A stretch of DNA of 64,000 nucleotides from G963667425 sp963667425 [NCBI: bacterium] (GCA_963667425.1 OY763407.1:868001-932000); one strand, 5' to 3'; positions 54,512 through 63,787 are shown, numbered from the stretch's first letter. Numbers and translations are program-made. Notes: a model not told the origin generated them from the sequence alone.

Positions 54512-55324
54512 CTACAACAGAACATGAGCACTTTTTAAAACAAGATCATAAAGGGTGGCTTCGTTAAGGTCAAGGTGTTTAAGTGCAACTTTATTAACAG
54601 GATTTGCAGAATAATCACCGGAAAAACCTTTGCCGTAAAGCTTTACAACTGCATCGGCAACGTGAACGAGACTGACCTCTTTTTTATAGACCGATGCAAC
54701 TGAAGGCCGATGATGAAAAGCTACAACTTCCTGAATAAGAACTGGAAAATTATATCTTTTTACCCACATAAGAGCTGCATCTTCATGTCCTGCAGGAAAC
54801 CATTCCTCCTCGCAGTCTCTAAAATTACGACTGTCATCTTCTTCGAGATGATGTAAAAAATTTACAAAACATTCAGGTTCGACTTCTCTTAATATGAGTT
54901 TGCCGATATCATGTAGAAGTGCCGCTGCTGCAACTTCTTCAACATTTTTAATACAAAGGTGCCTACCCATTTCATTTGCAAGTGATGCAACAGCTGAAGC
55001 ATGAGCCCAGAGTCCTTCAATACCGCTATCATCAATGGAAAGAAAATAACTTCCCATAACAAGCCCTTTAAGAATATTTATACCAAGAATGGATACTGCA
55101 TGATGCAGAGAGGAAATTTTGCCGCCTCTGCCATAAAAGGCAGAATTAACAAGCTTTAAAACTCTTGCAGAAACCACCTGATCTTCTTCTATTATTTCAG
55201 CTATTGAAGTTAAACTTGCCTCTTTCTCAATTTTTTCAATTATCTTTTCAACTGAGTCAGGAAGAGTCGGAAGTTCTCTTAAGCCCTCTATCTGTCTTTT
55301 AAACACATTTCTTAGTTTAATCAT
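54512..55324 (-). CDS. HDOD domain signalling protein
   Basis: This 270-residue HDOD protein has 'LRELPTLPDSVEKIIEKIE', 'IIEEDQVVSARVLKLVNSAFYG' and 'SLHHAVSILGINILKGLVM', the family core. A 'LLHDIGKL' and 'AFHHRP' are also retained, so some HD metal residues are kept. HDOD proteins are usually non-enzymatic adaptors in motility, c-di-GMP or stress control. It overlaps the upstream MshEN-like gene by 8 bp and is 6 bases before the AAA+ regulator, forming one unit. It begins 'MIKLRNVFKRQIEG'. Confidence 0.88.
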   Translation of the reverse strand: MIKLRNVFKRQIEGLRELPTLPDSVEKIIEKIEKEASLTSIAEIIEEDQVVSARVLKLVNSAFYGRGGKISSLHHAVSILGINILKGLVMGSYFLSIDDSGIEGLWAHASAVASLANEMGRHLCIKNVEEVAAAALLHDIGKLILREVEPECFVNFLHHLEEDDSRNFRDCEEEWFPAGHEDAALMWVKRYNFPVLIQEVVAFHHRPSVASVYKKEVSLVHVADAVVKLYGKGFSGDYSANPVNKVALKHLDLNEATLYDLVLKSAHVLL

Positions 55325-56165
55325 TAAAAGACCCTTTTAAAAGAGACATTACGCCAGGTTCGGCATTGATAAGAATAAAAAGAAATTTTTCATCCTGTGA
55401 CGCAAAAAAAGTTATTCTGTCGTTTGCCTTAGCTCCAAGAGTATTTATAAGAAGAAGCCTTTCGGAAGTTGAAAATCTTGCTGAAATTGATGAAAGTTCA
55501 AATTCGATAGCTCCGATATTTATTACATTTGATATAAACGGCATAGTTGCAAGTTTAAGTTCTGTCTGCGATTGCAGATTTCTCGAAATTATCGATCCGC
55601 TTTCAATGTCAAAAAGAAAAGTCTTTTCCGCACTGTTTCTGAATCTGCTCAAAAGATCTGATTTTACGCCTGCTATTTCCGACTTTTCAAAAAGATTCTG
55701 ATCACCAATTCTGTTTATCATATAAAGTTCAATGTCAAAAAGATAATCTTTTAAAATAAGCTTTCTAAAAAGAGTGTAAGGAACATAGAAAAAAGTTGTA
55801 TTAAAGTCAGGAAAGACTCTATTTATCATATATTTTATATCTTCAATGAGTTCAGAATTAAGAAAAGCTATAATTACGTCTTTATTCTCTTTTTTAAAAG
55901 AAATAGGAAATGCCATGTATTTTACGATAGTATCCGGAGTAAAAAGCCGATTAAAGTAATCAAGAGAATTCTTATTTACACCATCTTCATTAATGACAGG
56001 ATATCCTTCATATTCATAAAAACCGCCAAGTTTCTTTTCATCAATAAAACCTGCATGTAAAGCAGTCCATATTGGATCATACTCTTTACCAAGCATCATT
56101 ATCTTATTAGCATTTTCCGCAGATATAACACCTTTGCCAACCATTTTCAGAATAAGATTCTTCAT
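55317..56165 (-). CDS. MshEN/GspE N-terminal-like protein without ATPase domain
   Basis: This 282-residue protein has an N-terminal half resembling the MshEN/T2SSE N-terminal domain, with 'ALHAGFIDEKKLGGFYEYEG' followed by 'GYPVINEDGV', 'YMAFPISFKKENKDVIIAFL' and then a region ending 'DYLFDIELYM'. MshEN domains can bind c-di-GMP, though the exact binding motif is not clearly kept. The C-terminal half is unrecognised, and no ATPase domain is present. AAGGAG precedes ATG 56165, and an extended -10 lies just upstream. It is the first gene of the operon with HDOD and the AAA+ regulator, so it may sense the signal they relay; this is an inference. Confidence 0.65.
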   Translation of the reverse strand: MKNLILKMVGKGVISAENANKIMMLGKEYDPIWTALHAGFIDEKKLGGFYEYEGYPVINEDGVNKNSLDYFNRLFTPDTIVKYMAFPISFKKENKDVIIAFLNSELIEDIKYMINRVFPDFNTTFFYVPYTLFRKLILKDYLFDIELYMINRIGDQNLFEKSEIAGVKSDLLSRFRNSAEKTFLFDIESGSIISRNLQSQTELKLATMPFISNVINIGAIEFELSSISARFSTSERLLLINTLGAKANDRITFFASQDEKFLFILINAEPGVMSLLKGSFND

Positions 56166-56191
56166 ACAAAACTCCTTAATTAAAGCAGTTT

Positions 56192-56200
56192 ATTATATCA
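56192..56200 (-). promoter_or_regulatory. extended -10 promoter for the MshEN-like/HDOD/regulator operon
   Basis: Minus-strand TGA-TATAAT (56192-56200) is an extended -10 element with a poor -35, about 27 bases before ATG 56165. Confidence 0.5.
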
Positions 56201-56233
56201 CCAGTAAAAGCAAAATAAAGAAAAGAAATAAAC

Positions 56234-58534
56234 TTATCTAACTGTAAGAAAATCTTTTTCCTTATTATAATAAATAGAAAAACTGCTCTCGGAACCGTTC
56301 TGATATACAAAATCCATTGCAAGATCTTCTATCTGTTTCTCAACAGAACGCCTTACAGCTCTTGCGCCCATTTTTTTCTGTTTATCGGAAAGATTTCCGG
56401 CAATATAGGCCGAAACACTTTCAATATCTTCAATATTTAATTTTATATCATAAGTTTCAGAGACTGATTTCACTGTTTTTCTAATATACATTTCTGCAAT
56501 TTCAGTAAATTCCTTTTCTGTAAATGGTTTAAAAACAGCTATCTCATCAACTCTGTTTACAAGCTCAGGAGACAAAAAGGATTCTATTTTTGCAAGAACA
56601 GAATCTTCTATTTCAGAATCATTTTTGTCATCACTTACAAATCCGACTCTGGAAGATGTAAATTCCTCTGCACCAAGATTAGTTGTCATTACAATTATAG
56701 ATTCAGACATATTTACAGTAAAACCTCTTGAATCAGAAACTCTTCCCTCATCAAGAATCTGAAGAAAAATAGAAAGCACCTTTGGATGTGCCTTTTCTAT
56801 CTCATCAAGCAAAAGAAGCTGATAAGGCTCTCTTCTAAAAGCCTCGGTAAGCTGGCCTCCTTCATCATATCCGACATAACCGGGAGGTGCACCTGTAAGT
56901 CTCGCAACAGAATGCTGTTCCTGAAACTCACTCATATCAAAAGAAATCATCTTCTGCTCACTTCCAAAGAAAAAATCGGAAAGAATTTTCGCAATTTCAG
57001 TTTTTCCGGTTCCTGTAGGTCCGGCAAAAACAAAAGCTGCAATAGGCTTTTCAGCTTTTTTAATCACAAACCTTCTGGCAAGGAGTTTACAAATTTTTTT
57101 CTTTGCATGTTCCTGCCCTTTTATTTTTTCATTTAAAATTGAAGGAAGTCTTCTGAAAACATCGCCACCATCAAGAAGAAGATTTTTTAAAGGAATGCCT
57201 GTTCTATTACTAACAAGCTCCATAAAATCACTTTTTTCAGCCTCTGTTCTCCCATCTCTTGCCAAAACTGCACCGACAGAATCAATAAGAGAGATAACCT
57301 TATCAGGCTGACTTTTACCTGAAATGTATCTGTTACTAAGCAGAATAGCATCACGTACAAGCTCTTCATCATCCATCTTCACAGAATGGAATTTTGTAAG
57401 AGATTTTGCTGCATTAAAAGCAATATTATAAAGCTCCTCACCGTCAGGAGGCTCAATATCAACTATTGTAAAACGTCTTTCAAGAGCCGGATCTGACGCG
57501 ATATGCCTTTTAAATTCATCATAAGTAGTTGTTCCAATAAGAGGAAAAGCACCTCTTGAAAGTGATGGTTTAAGAATATTCGCTACTATTTCATTGCTGG
57601 AGGAATTAAGAAGATGAATTTCGTCAATAAAAATAACAATTTTATCTTTAAGTTTTTCAACCACATTTATAAGCTCTGAAATCTTTTTTTCAAGACTTCC
57701 TCTGTATTCCGTACCGGAAACAAGACTCGCTAAAGTAAGCTCCCATATTATTTTATTTTTAAGAATTCCATTTTTCTGTCTAAGAGCGATACCTTCAATA
57801 ACAGATGTTTTTCCACATCCTGAGGGACCGATAAGACAAGGATTGTTATTGTTTTTTCTCCCTAAAATATCGAGAATCATATTTATTTCTTTTTCACGAC
57901 CGGTAACATCAGTAAGCTCTCCTTTAAAAGCAGCTTCAGTTAAATTTCTTCCCATCGAGAAAAGAATCTCAGGAATATCAAAAGAATTACTATTAAGTTC
58001 TTTCTGCTCACTGACACTTTCCTCTTCATTATCTTTTTCTTTAAGATTAGTTTTTATAATTTCCTTTTTTACAGGAACAACTTCCTCTACAAGATCACTT
58101 CTCATCTCTTCTTCAAGAATTTTATTTCTCGTAGCAGGGGTGTTTATCATTCTCAGAATTTCAAGACGGAGCTTTTCTCTTACGCCAATAAGTGAAAATA
58201 TCTTAAAAGCAATTGAATCCCTGCATAAAATCATTGAATAAAAAAAATGAAGTGCCGAAGGAAGCTCATCCTGACGCTGAAGATTTTCAAGAACCTTGGC
58301 CTCTATAGCCTTTATAGTTCCTTCAGGCTCAATTTTATCATTTTCGGACAAACCTTTAAAAATTCTCGTGATTTTAGCATCATCAATTGAAAAGCCTGCA
58401 AGAATAGCAGACACCTCGCATGGTGTGATAAATGATGAAAGTAGAAAATGAAACGTATTTATAGGTTCTTCCATCTCTGTTGCAAAATCTCTGGCATTTC
58501 CATAAAGCGAAGCCAGTGTTCTATCTACCTTCAA
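56234..58534 (-). CDS. ClpA-like AAA+ unfoldase
   Basis: This 766-residue Hsp100 protein has a Clp-N domain (1-145), an acidic linker, and AAA-1 with Walker A 'LIGPSGCGKTSV' (236-243) and Walker B 'VIFIDEIHLL'. AAA-2 has Walker A 'AGPTGTGKTEIAK' and Walker B 'LLLLDEIEKAH'. There is no coiled-coil middle domain, so it is ClpA-type rather than ClpB or ClpC. The loop 'SSRVGFVSDD' supplies a VGF tripeptide at the ClpP-docking position, so it probably delivers substrates to ClpP, which is not in the window. The start is TTG 58534 with GGAGG 8 bases upstream. A TATAAT (about 58562-58567) and a near-palindrome lie in the leader. It is 68 bases upstream of the signalling operon. Confidence 0.88.
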   Translation of the reverse strand: MKVDRTLASLYGNARDFATEMEEPINTFHFLLSSFITPCEVSAILAGFSIDDAKITRIFKGLSENDKIEPEGTIKAIEAKVLENLQRQDELPSALHFFYSMILCRDSIAFKIFSLIGVREKLRLEILRMINTPATRNKILEEEMRSDLVEEVVPVKKEIIKTNLKEKDNEEESVSEQKELNSNSFDIPEILFSMGRNLTEAAFKGELTDVTGREKEINMILDILGRKNNNNPCLIGPSGCGKTSVIEGIALRQKNGILKNKIIWELTLASLVSGTEYRGSLEKKISELINVVEKLKDKIVIFIDEIHLLNSSSNEIVANILKPSLSRGAFPLIGTTTYDEFKRHIASDPALERRFTIVDIEPPDGEELYNIAFNAAKSLTKFHSVKMDDEELVRDAILLSNRYISGKSQPDKVISLIDSVGAVLARDGRTEAEKSDFMELVSNRTGIPLKNLLLDGGDVFRRLPSILNEKIKGQEHAKKKICKLLARRFVIKKAEKPIAAFVFAGPTGTGKTEIAKILSDFFFGSEQKMISFDMSEFQEQHSVARLTGAPPGYVGYDEGGQLTEAFRREPYQLLLLDEIEKAHPKVLSIFLQILDEGRVSDSRGFTVNMSESIIVMTTNLGAEEFTSSRVGFVSDDKNDSEIEDSVLAKIESFLSPELVNRVDEIAVFKPFTEKEFTEIAEMYIRKTVKSVSETYDIKLNIEDIESVSAYIAGNLSDKQKKMGARAVRRSVEKQIEDLAMDFVYQNGSESSFSIYYNKEKDFLTVR

Positions 58535-58638
58535 GTTAATACCTCCGAATTTAAAATCGGATTATACTAACGGGAAGAGATTTAAAATGCAATTTTTAAA
58601 GATAAATCTGATACGTTTAAATGAAGCTGCGGAAACAT

Positions 58639-60288
58639 TTAAAAATTTTTCATAAATTGTTCAAACTCCTCTATAGGAAGAGGTTTACTATAATAAAAAC
58701 CCTGACCTATCTGACATCCTATATCTTTAAGAATCGTTTCACACTCTTCATTTTCTATTCCTTCAGCAATGGTTTTAATATTTAGTGTTTTTGAAATATC
58801 AACAGCCGATTTTGTAATAGCAACGCTTGTCGGATCTTTTTGGAGGTTTTTAATAAAAACCTGATCAATTTTTATAGAATTAACAGGTAGATCCTTAAGA
58901 TATGAAAGAGATGAAAAACCCGTTCCAAAATCATCTATTGAAAATTCAAGTCCCTTATCTGAAAGATATTCCATTATGGTAACAACTTCGTTTAAGTTAT
59001 TATAAAAGCTGGTTTCAGTTATCTCCAGTTCAACCTGACTCGGATTAACAGCATACTCATTAAGTTTATCCAAGACAAAAGTAGCAAATTCATGATGAAG
59101 ATTAAAAGTTGAAACATTAACAGAAGCTTTAATCTTCACACCTCTAGAATCCCAAGCTTTTATCTGTTTTAAAGTTGCTTCAAAAACAAACTCTGTGAGC
59201 ATTTCTATAAGCCTTGTATTTTCAATAACAGGAATCCATTCCATAGGAGAAATGACCCCTTTTATAGGATGAAGCCATCTGACAAGAGCTTCAACACCAA
59301 TTATTTTTTTTTCAGAAAGAAGAACCTTTGGCTGATAATAAAGAACTATTTCACCAGCCCTTATTGCATCAGGGAATGTTGAAATAAAACGATGATGTTT
59401 AACAATTTCATGATCAATATCCTTGCTGTATTTTAAAAAAGGAACTTTTGCATTAAAAGCTTTAAAAGCCAGATAATAGCTCTTTTCAATTGTCCTTAAA
59501 GGATCATTCTCCTTACTTGGCTTATTGTTGACAATTCCAATATAAATATCTGGATAAGACATCAAATCATCATTTACAGAAACTTTTTCTCTAAAATCAT
59601 ACAATTCCTGAAGCAGAACATCAAGATCTGACTCCTGTTTTAAAATAAAAGCGAGATTATTATTCTGTAAAAAATAAATATCTTCTATAAAATCAAATCG
59701 CTGTTTTATATGCTCAGCATAAAGCTTGACAAAAGAAGTATATCTGTCAAGCCCGAGAGCACCAACAGAATTCGCATAATTACCAACAAAAACATTAGCT
59801 AAAAAGAAACTGTCATGATTTTCATCATTTTCAATAATTTTACGTCTTAAAGCCAAAACATTTGGAAGTTCAGTAGTAGAATCAAAAAAAAGCGATTTTT
59901 CCATTCTTTTAAAAATTTTATATGCAGCATCAAAAAAATAAGCAACGACAAGACTATTTGCCAAAAAAATCATAATTCTGTAAAGCCAGTTAAGAGTATT
60001 CTGATAAACCAGGGGTTCCGTTGTAATCGGCATATATGGTCCAAGAATAAGACCACAGACAACAGAAGCAATCAACGCTCCCTTAATACCAAAAATCATG
60101 GAACTTAAAATTATAGGTACATACATTGTATGTGAAAAAACATATGTTATTCCGCCTGTATTGTAAACCAGGCAGCCGACAAAAAGTGAAAGAGCAAAAA
60201 GAAAAAATACAATAATCCAGCGACGTATACCTGTTGGCCTTATCCAGAAATCAACCTTTTTAATAACTGCAAACAATAATGATTCCAT
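58639..60288 (-). CDS. membrane protein with degenerate GGDEF and EAL phosphodiesterase domain
   Basis: This 549-residue protein has about five transmembrane segments (residues 20-130) forming an unnamed sensor module. A GGDEF-like domain (about 135-290) lacks the GGDEF residues. An EAL domain (about 300-545) keeps catalytic positions in 'GVEALVRW', 'VNVSTFNL', 'ELEITETSF', 'IDDFGTGFSSL', 'IKIDQVF', 'IAEGIEN' and 'GQGFYYSKPL'. It should hydrolyse c-di-GMP, with the GGDEF remnant possibly binding GTP. A CAGG site precedes ATG 60288. A palindromic operator overlaps its promoter. It stands alone. Confidence 0.88.
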   Translation of the reverse strand: MESLLFAVIKKVDFWIRPTGIRRWIIVFFLFALSLFVGCLVYNTGGITYVFSHTMYVPIILSSMIFGIKGALIASVVCGLILGPYMPITTEPLVYQNTLNWLYRIMIFLANSLVVAYFFDAAYKIFKRMEKSLFFDSTTELPNVLALRRKIIENDENHDSFFLANVFVGNYANSVGALGLDRYTSFVKLYAEHIKQRFDFIEDIYFLQNNNLAFILKQESDLDVLLQELYDFREKVSVNDDLMSYPDIYIGIVNNKPSKENDPLRTIEKSYYLAFKAFNAKVPFLKYSKDIDHEIVKHHRFISTFPDAIRAGEIVLYYQPKVLLSEKKIIGVEALVRWLHPIKGVISPMEWIPVIENTRLIEMLTEFVFEATLKQIKAWDSRGVKIKASVNVSTFNLHHEFATFVLDKLNEYAVNPSQVELEITETSFYNNLNEVVTIMEYLSDKGLEFSIDDFGTGFSSLSYLKDLPVNSIKIDQVFIKNLQKDPTSVAITKSAVDISKTLNIKTIAEGIENEECETILKDIGCQIGQGFYYSKPLPIEEFEQFMKNF

Positions 60289-60319
60289 GATATACCTGCG
60301 AAAATAATGAATATTGTCA

Positions 60320-60348
60320 ATGATAACTTATCATCTGTTTTATTTCAA
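60320..60348 (-). promoter_or_regulatory. promoter with overlapping palindromic operator, upstream of the EAL gene
   Basis: Minus-strand TTGAAA (60343-60348), 17 bases, TATCAT (60320-60325). A perfect palindrome TGATAA-C-TTATCA (60321-60333) overlaps the -10, where a repressor could act. It is about 32 bases before the start codon. Confidence 0.5.
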
Positions 60349-60568
60349 TTTATTAAAATCAAAAATAATAATTTTATAACAAATAATTCATAATGAACAG
60401 TCAAAAAAAATATAAAAACGCTAGAACCCATCTTCATAATTCATTGTTAGAAAAAATTGTCTTATATTTACTTTTTTGATATGTTTTAATCGTTAATGTA
60501 ATTGAGGAATTTTATTCTATATTTACATGATAAAATAGATATTAACAATCAGTAAAGAGTAATAAAAA

Positions 60569-60988
60569 ATGATAAACCCAGTCGAAACAATTGGTAAATT
60601 GATTGATGCTCAAAAAGTTAGTTTTATAAACTCTATTGATGAAAACGGATATCCAAATACAAAAGCGATGCTGCCTCCTGTCAAACGGGAAGGTATTAAG
60701 ATATTTTATTGGCATACAAACAGTTCATCAATGCGGATTCAACAATATTTAAATAATCCTAAAGCTTCTATATATTTTTATGATAAACGTTTTTTTCGTG
60801 GAATAATGCTTATAGGAACAATGGAAGTTATTGATAATCCTGATATTAAACAAGAAATCTGGAAAGATGATTTTTCAATATATTATCAAGGTGGAGCAGT
60901 TGGAGGAGATTTTATAATATTAAAATTTACAGCCGATAAAGGCAGATACTACAGCAACTTCAATTCAAAAGATTTTGATATCAAATAA
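60569..60988 (+). CDS. pyridoxamine 5'-phosphate oxidase-like flavin-binding protein
   Basis: This 139-residue split-barrel protein of the PNPOx-like/general stress protein 26 type begins 'MINPVETIGKLIDAQKVSFI' and includes 'GYPNTKAMLPP', 'WHTNSSSMRIQQYL' and 'NPKASIYFYDKRFFRGIMLI', which give the FMN-binding pattern. Relatives are common in Firmicutes. The ribosome site is weak (AGAG). It is 8 bases before a DUF3781 gene, and the pair has lower GC and weaker ribosome sites than neighbours, suggesting transfer. The substrate is unknown. Confidence 0.85.
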   Translation: MINPVETIGKLIDAQKVSFINSIDENGYPNTKAMLPPVKREGIKIFYWHTNSSSMRIQQYLNNPKASIYFYDKRFFRGIMLIGTMEVIDNPDIKQEIWKDDFSIYYQGGAVGGDFIILKFTADKGRYYSNFNSKDFDIK

Positions 60989-60996
60989 TTAAAAAA

Positions 60997-61251
60997 ATGT
61001 TAACAAATAAGCAAAAAATCCTAAAAAACATCTGCTACACTGAACTTGTCTATGGGAGAATCAATAAAAAACTTAAATTAAATCTCTCAAAAAGAGAAAT
61101 TGAGACATTTATATATAAAATTCTAAAAGAAACCGATGAAAATCTTTTTACTAAAACAGGTAAGAATTTTTATATATCAAACATTGAAAACAATATCAGA
61201 ATTACTGTTAATTCAAACACATTCAGAGTAATTACTGTTGATAGGATTTAA
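60997..61251 (+). CDS. DUF3781 protein
   Basis: This 84-residue protein matches DUF3781: 'NICYTELVYGRINKKLKLNL', 'FIYKILKETDE', 'KTGKNFYISN', 'IRITVNSNTFRVITVDRI'. The family is small, cytoplasmic and of unknown function, mostly in Firmicutes. No ribosome site is visible in the AT-only sequence before ATG 60997, so it is likely coupled to the PNPOx-like gene. It converges on the large lipoprotein with a 13-base gap. Confidence 0.8.
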   Translation: MLTNKQKILKNICYTELVYGRINKKLKLNLSKREIETFIYKILKETDENLFTKTGKNFYISNIENNIRITVNSNTFRVITVDRI

Positions 61252-61264
61252 GAAAGGAGCTCGA

Positions 61265-63787
61265 TCATTCACCATACTTAACAGTTGTTTCAACAACACC
61301 CGAAGAATTTTCATCAAGAGTTATCTGAATAGTGTCGGATGTTGCAATACTTATTAAAGTTGAAGAATTACTTGCACTTTCAGGAACATTACTGCCTTCG
61401 TCAATTGTAGATGAACTATCTAATACCGAGAAATTCAGAAAACCTTTATCATAAAAACTGGTCAAGTTGTCGGATGTAGCTTTAAAATAGCTTCCAACAT
61501 AAAGCTTTCCATCACGATAAACATCAAAAAAATAAGGTTTTCCCATTCTATTTAAAACATAAATGCCTAAACCAGAACCTTCGGAATTTTTAGACCATTC
61601 AGCAGAACCTGAATTATCCTGAAAAGAATAATAATCACCTTTTGAAAGAGAAGGAGAAATAAATTCTGAAACATCACCGGAAAAAGGATCGACATAACGT
61701 CCTTTCAATTGCCAGTTTTCATTAACAGGAATAACAAAGGATGCTGTAGATGCAATCTCTGCAAGCTTCCATATGACAGGTTTAAAAGCACCTTCTGTTT
61801 TTCCTGCAAAAAAAGCTATTTTCTGAGGCAGAGAAGTGTTGTTTTTTATAACAATATTTCTTGAAGCTGTTTTTAAACTATATCTTTTGTTATCCGTAGA
61901 AGATAAAGCAGAAAAACTCTTTTTAGTTCCGTATGAAAAAATCAAAGATCCTGTAGATGAAGATTCTGAAATAGTAAGATCAAAACCGGTAAGACCAAGA
62001 AATGATATTTCTGTCTGAGCATATGTCATTGAAAACATTGAAAATGAATCATTGTTAGCAATACTTGAATTATCAGTAGCAAAAGCAAAAACTCTTGGCA
62101 TAAAGGTAACTGTGAGAGACAGTAAACAACCAAGATTGTAAGAATAAAAAGGAGAACCTGATCTCAAATAATTTACAGATATAGTTTTGTTGAAACCGGC
62201 ATTATTAAAAACCTGAAACTGATTAGCAGGAGAAGCCTCGGAGCTACTCCATTGGGCAAAAGCATCATCATCCGTTAAAGTATAATTCCATTTATATCCT
62301 GCAGCAACACTTTTTCCAGGAACAAAGGTTCTTCTAAGATCTCCACTTTGCGGAAAATTTTTATCATAAACAGCAAGTTCCATATCAGTTGAAAAAACAG
62401 TCTCAGCAGTATTGCCTGAAGCGATATCAATAGACTTCCATGCTTTTGCAGTAATGTTTTCAAGTGTATCAAAAACATTAAAATTAGAAGAAGAAAGAAA
62501 AATAGTTTTTAGATTTTTTCCTGTATTATTGTTAATTTTTATATCAACACCGGAATAAGATTCTTCATTAGTTTCACCGTAACTGACCGTGCAGGCTGAA
62601 TTATTACTACATTTAACAAGAATATTGGAAGCAAGCGGATTAAGAAGATCTATTTCGACATCCGAAGATGAAATAAATGATGCAGGTAAAGTATCGCCCA
62701 TAACTGCAGTTTCACCACTTATAATTTTATGAAGATAAAGCTTTGGAATAGGAGCAAACCTTAAAGATTCATCAGGTAAAACATTTTCTTTTTTAAAGGC
62801 GGCATTTTCATTATTCATAAGATAAAATGAAAAAGCCTTATAACTTGATGAACTATTCTTCACATAAAAAGAACCATCACCGTAACCTTCATCACTAACA
62901 AACCATTTAGGAATATCAGAATCAGAAGTCTGTTCAAAAGTATAAAGTTTTGAAACATCGCCATTTTTTTCAGGAATATACCAAACCGACTCAGATCCTG
63001 AATCAGCCTTTATAACAGCAATCTGAAAAGTATTATCCATAGTAAAACTCAGATCAGAATCGCTATTAAGCTTAAAAACTTTCCATGCAATAGGAGTTAT
63101 ATTGCTGTTATAATCAGTAAAATAAAGAACATACTCTTTATTTTCAGTTCCATTGTTTTCTATTTTCACAATGCTTTTAGATAAATTATCAAAACCACTG
63201 TAAACCTTATCTGCGATAACAACATCAAAAGACTTGATTACAATACCGCATCCATCAGAAACAACGGCCTTCCAGCTCCATGTTCCAGCAGTCTCGGCAG
63301 TAAAATTTAAAACACCTTCTGAAGAAGAAATCAAAGATGCTCCACCGGAAACAATAGAAAAAGTAAGACCCTGATTTTCATCAGGATCAGTTGCAGAAAT
63401 AGTCACAGAAAAAGTATCACCAACTCGAACAAGAGGAGAAGAAACAACTACATCAGAAATTGTTGGTAAATTGTTTTCAGCACAAACACCATCTTTGCCA
63501 TCCAAACCATCCTTACCATCGGAGCCATTTTCTCCATCAGTGCCGTCTTCACCATCTTTAGATTTACAAATATATCTAGTGTCATTGATTTCGCCTTCAT
63601 CAAGAGAGCCATTACCATTAACATCAATGCCGGTATTTATTCCGGTTCCACCATTTACGCAGTTTTCACCAGCCTCCTCCTCAAAAAAACTTATTAATGA
63701 AGATTTACCATCCTTATTTGAATCATCAGAACATGAAACCATAAAAAAAAGTGCAGCAAAAAGCATAAAATAAAGATATTTTAACAA
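61265..63787 (-). CDS. large lipoprotein with DUF7151 and collagen-like segment
   Basis: This 840-residue lipoprotein has the lipobox MVSC (Cys about 19). A DUF7151-type module ('GENCVNGGTGINTGIDVNG', ending 'RYICKS') leads into collagen-like Gly-x-x triplets ('GEDGTDGENGSDGKDGLDG') and then an Ig-like 'NNLPTISDVVVSSPLVRVGD' domain with a 'DPDENQGLTFSIVSG' strand pattern. The remaining 600 residues are beta-rich, with no match I can name. The start is TTG 63787, since GGGAG lies 7 bases upstream. It is probably surface-exposed. The type occurs in Myxococcota and other deltaproteobacterial lineages. Confidence 0.85.
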   Translation of the reverse strand: MLKYLYFMLFAALFFMVSCSDDSNKDGKSSLISFFEEEAGENCVNGGTGINTGIDVNGNGSLDEGEINDTRYICKSKDGEDGTDGENGSDGKDGLDGKDGVCAENNLPTISDVVVSSPLVRVGDTFSVTISATDPDENQGLTFSIVSGGASLISSSEGVLNFTAETAGTWSWKAVVSDGCGIVIKSFDVVIADKVYSGFDNLSKSIVKIENNGTENKEYVLYFTDYNSNITPIAWKVFKLNSDSDLSFTMDNTFQIAVIKADSGSESVWYIPEKNGDVSKLYTFEQTSDSDIPKWFVSDEGYGDGSFYVKNSSSSYKAFSFYLMNNENAAFKKENVLPDESLRFAPIPKLYLHKIISGETAVMGDTLPASFISSSDVEIDLLNPLASNILVKCSNNSACTVSYGETNEESYSGVDIKINNNTGKNLKTIFLSSSNFNVFDTLENITAKAWKSIDIASGNTAETVFSTDMELAVYDKNFPQSGDLRRTFVPGKSVAAGYKWNYTLTDDDAFAQWSSSEASPANQFQVFNNAGFNKTISVNYLRSGSPFYSYNLGCLLSLTVTFMPRVFAFATDNSSIANNDSFSMFSMTYAQTEISFLGLTGFDLTISESSSTGSLIFSYGTKKSFSALSSTDNKRYSLKTASRNIVIKNNTSLPQKIAFFAGKTEGAFKPVIWKLAEIASTASFVIPVNENWQLKGRYVDPFSGDVSEFISPSLSKGDYYSFQDNSGSAEWSKNSEGSGLGIYVLNRMGKPYFFDVYRDGKLYVGSYFKATSDNLTSFYDKGFLNFSVLDSSSTIDEGSNVPESASNSSTLISIATSDTIQITLDENSSGVVETTVKYGE

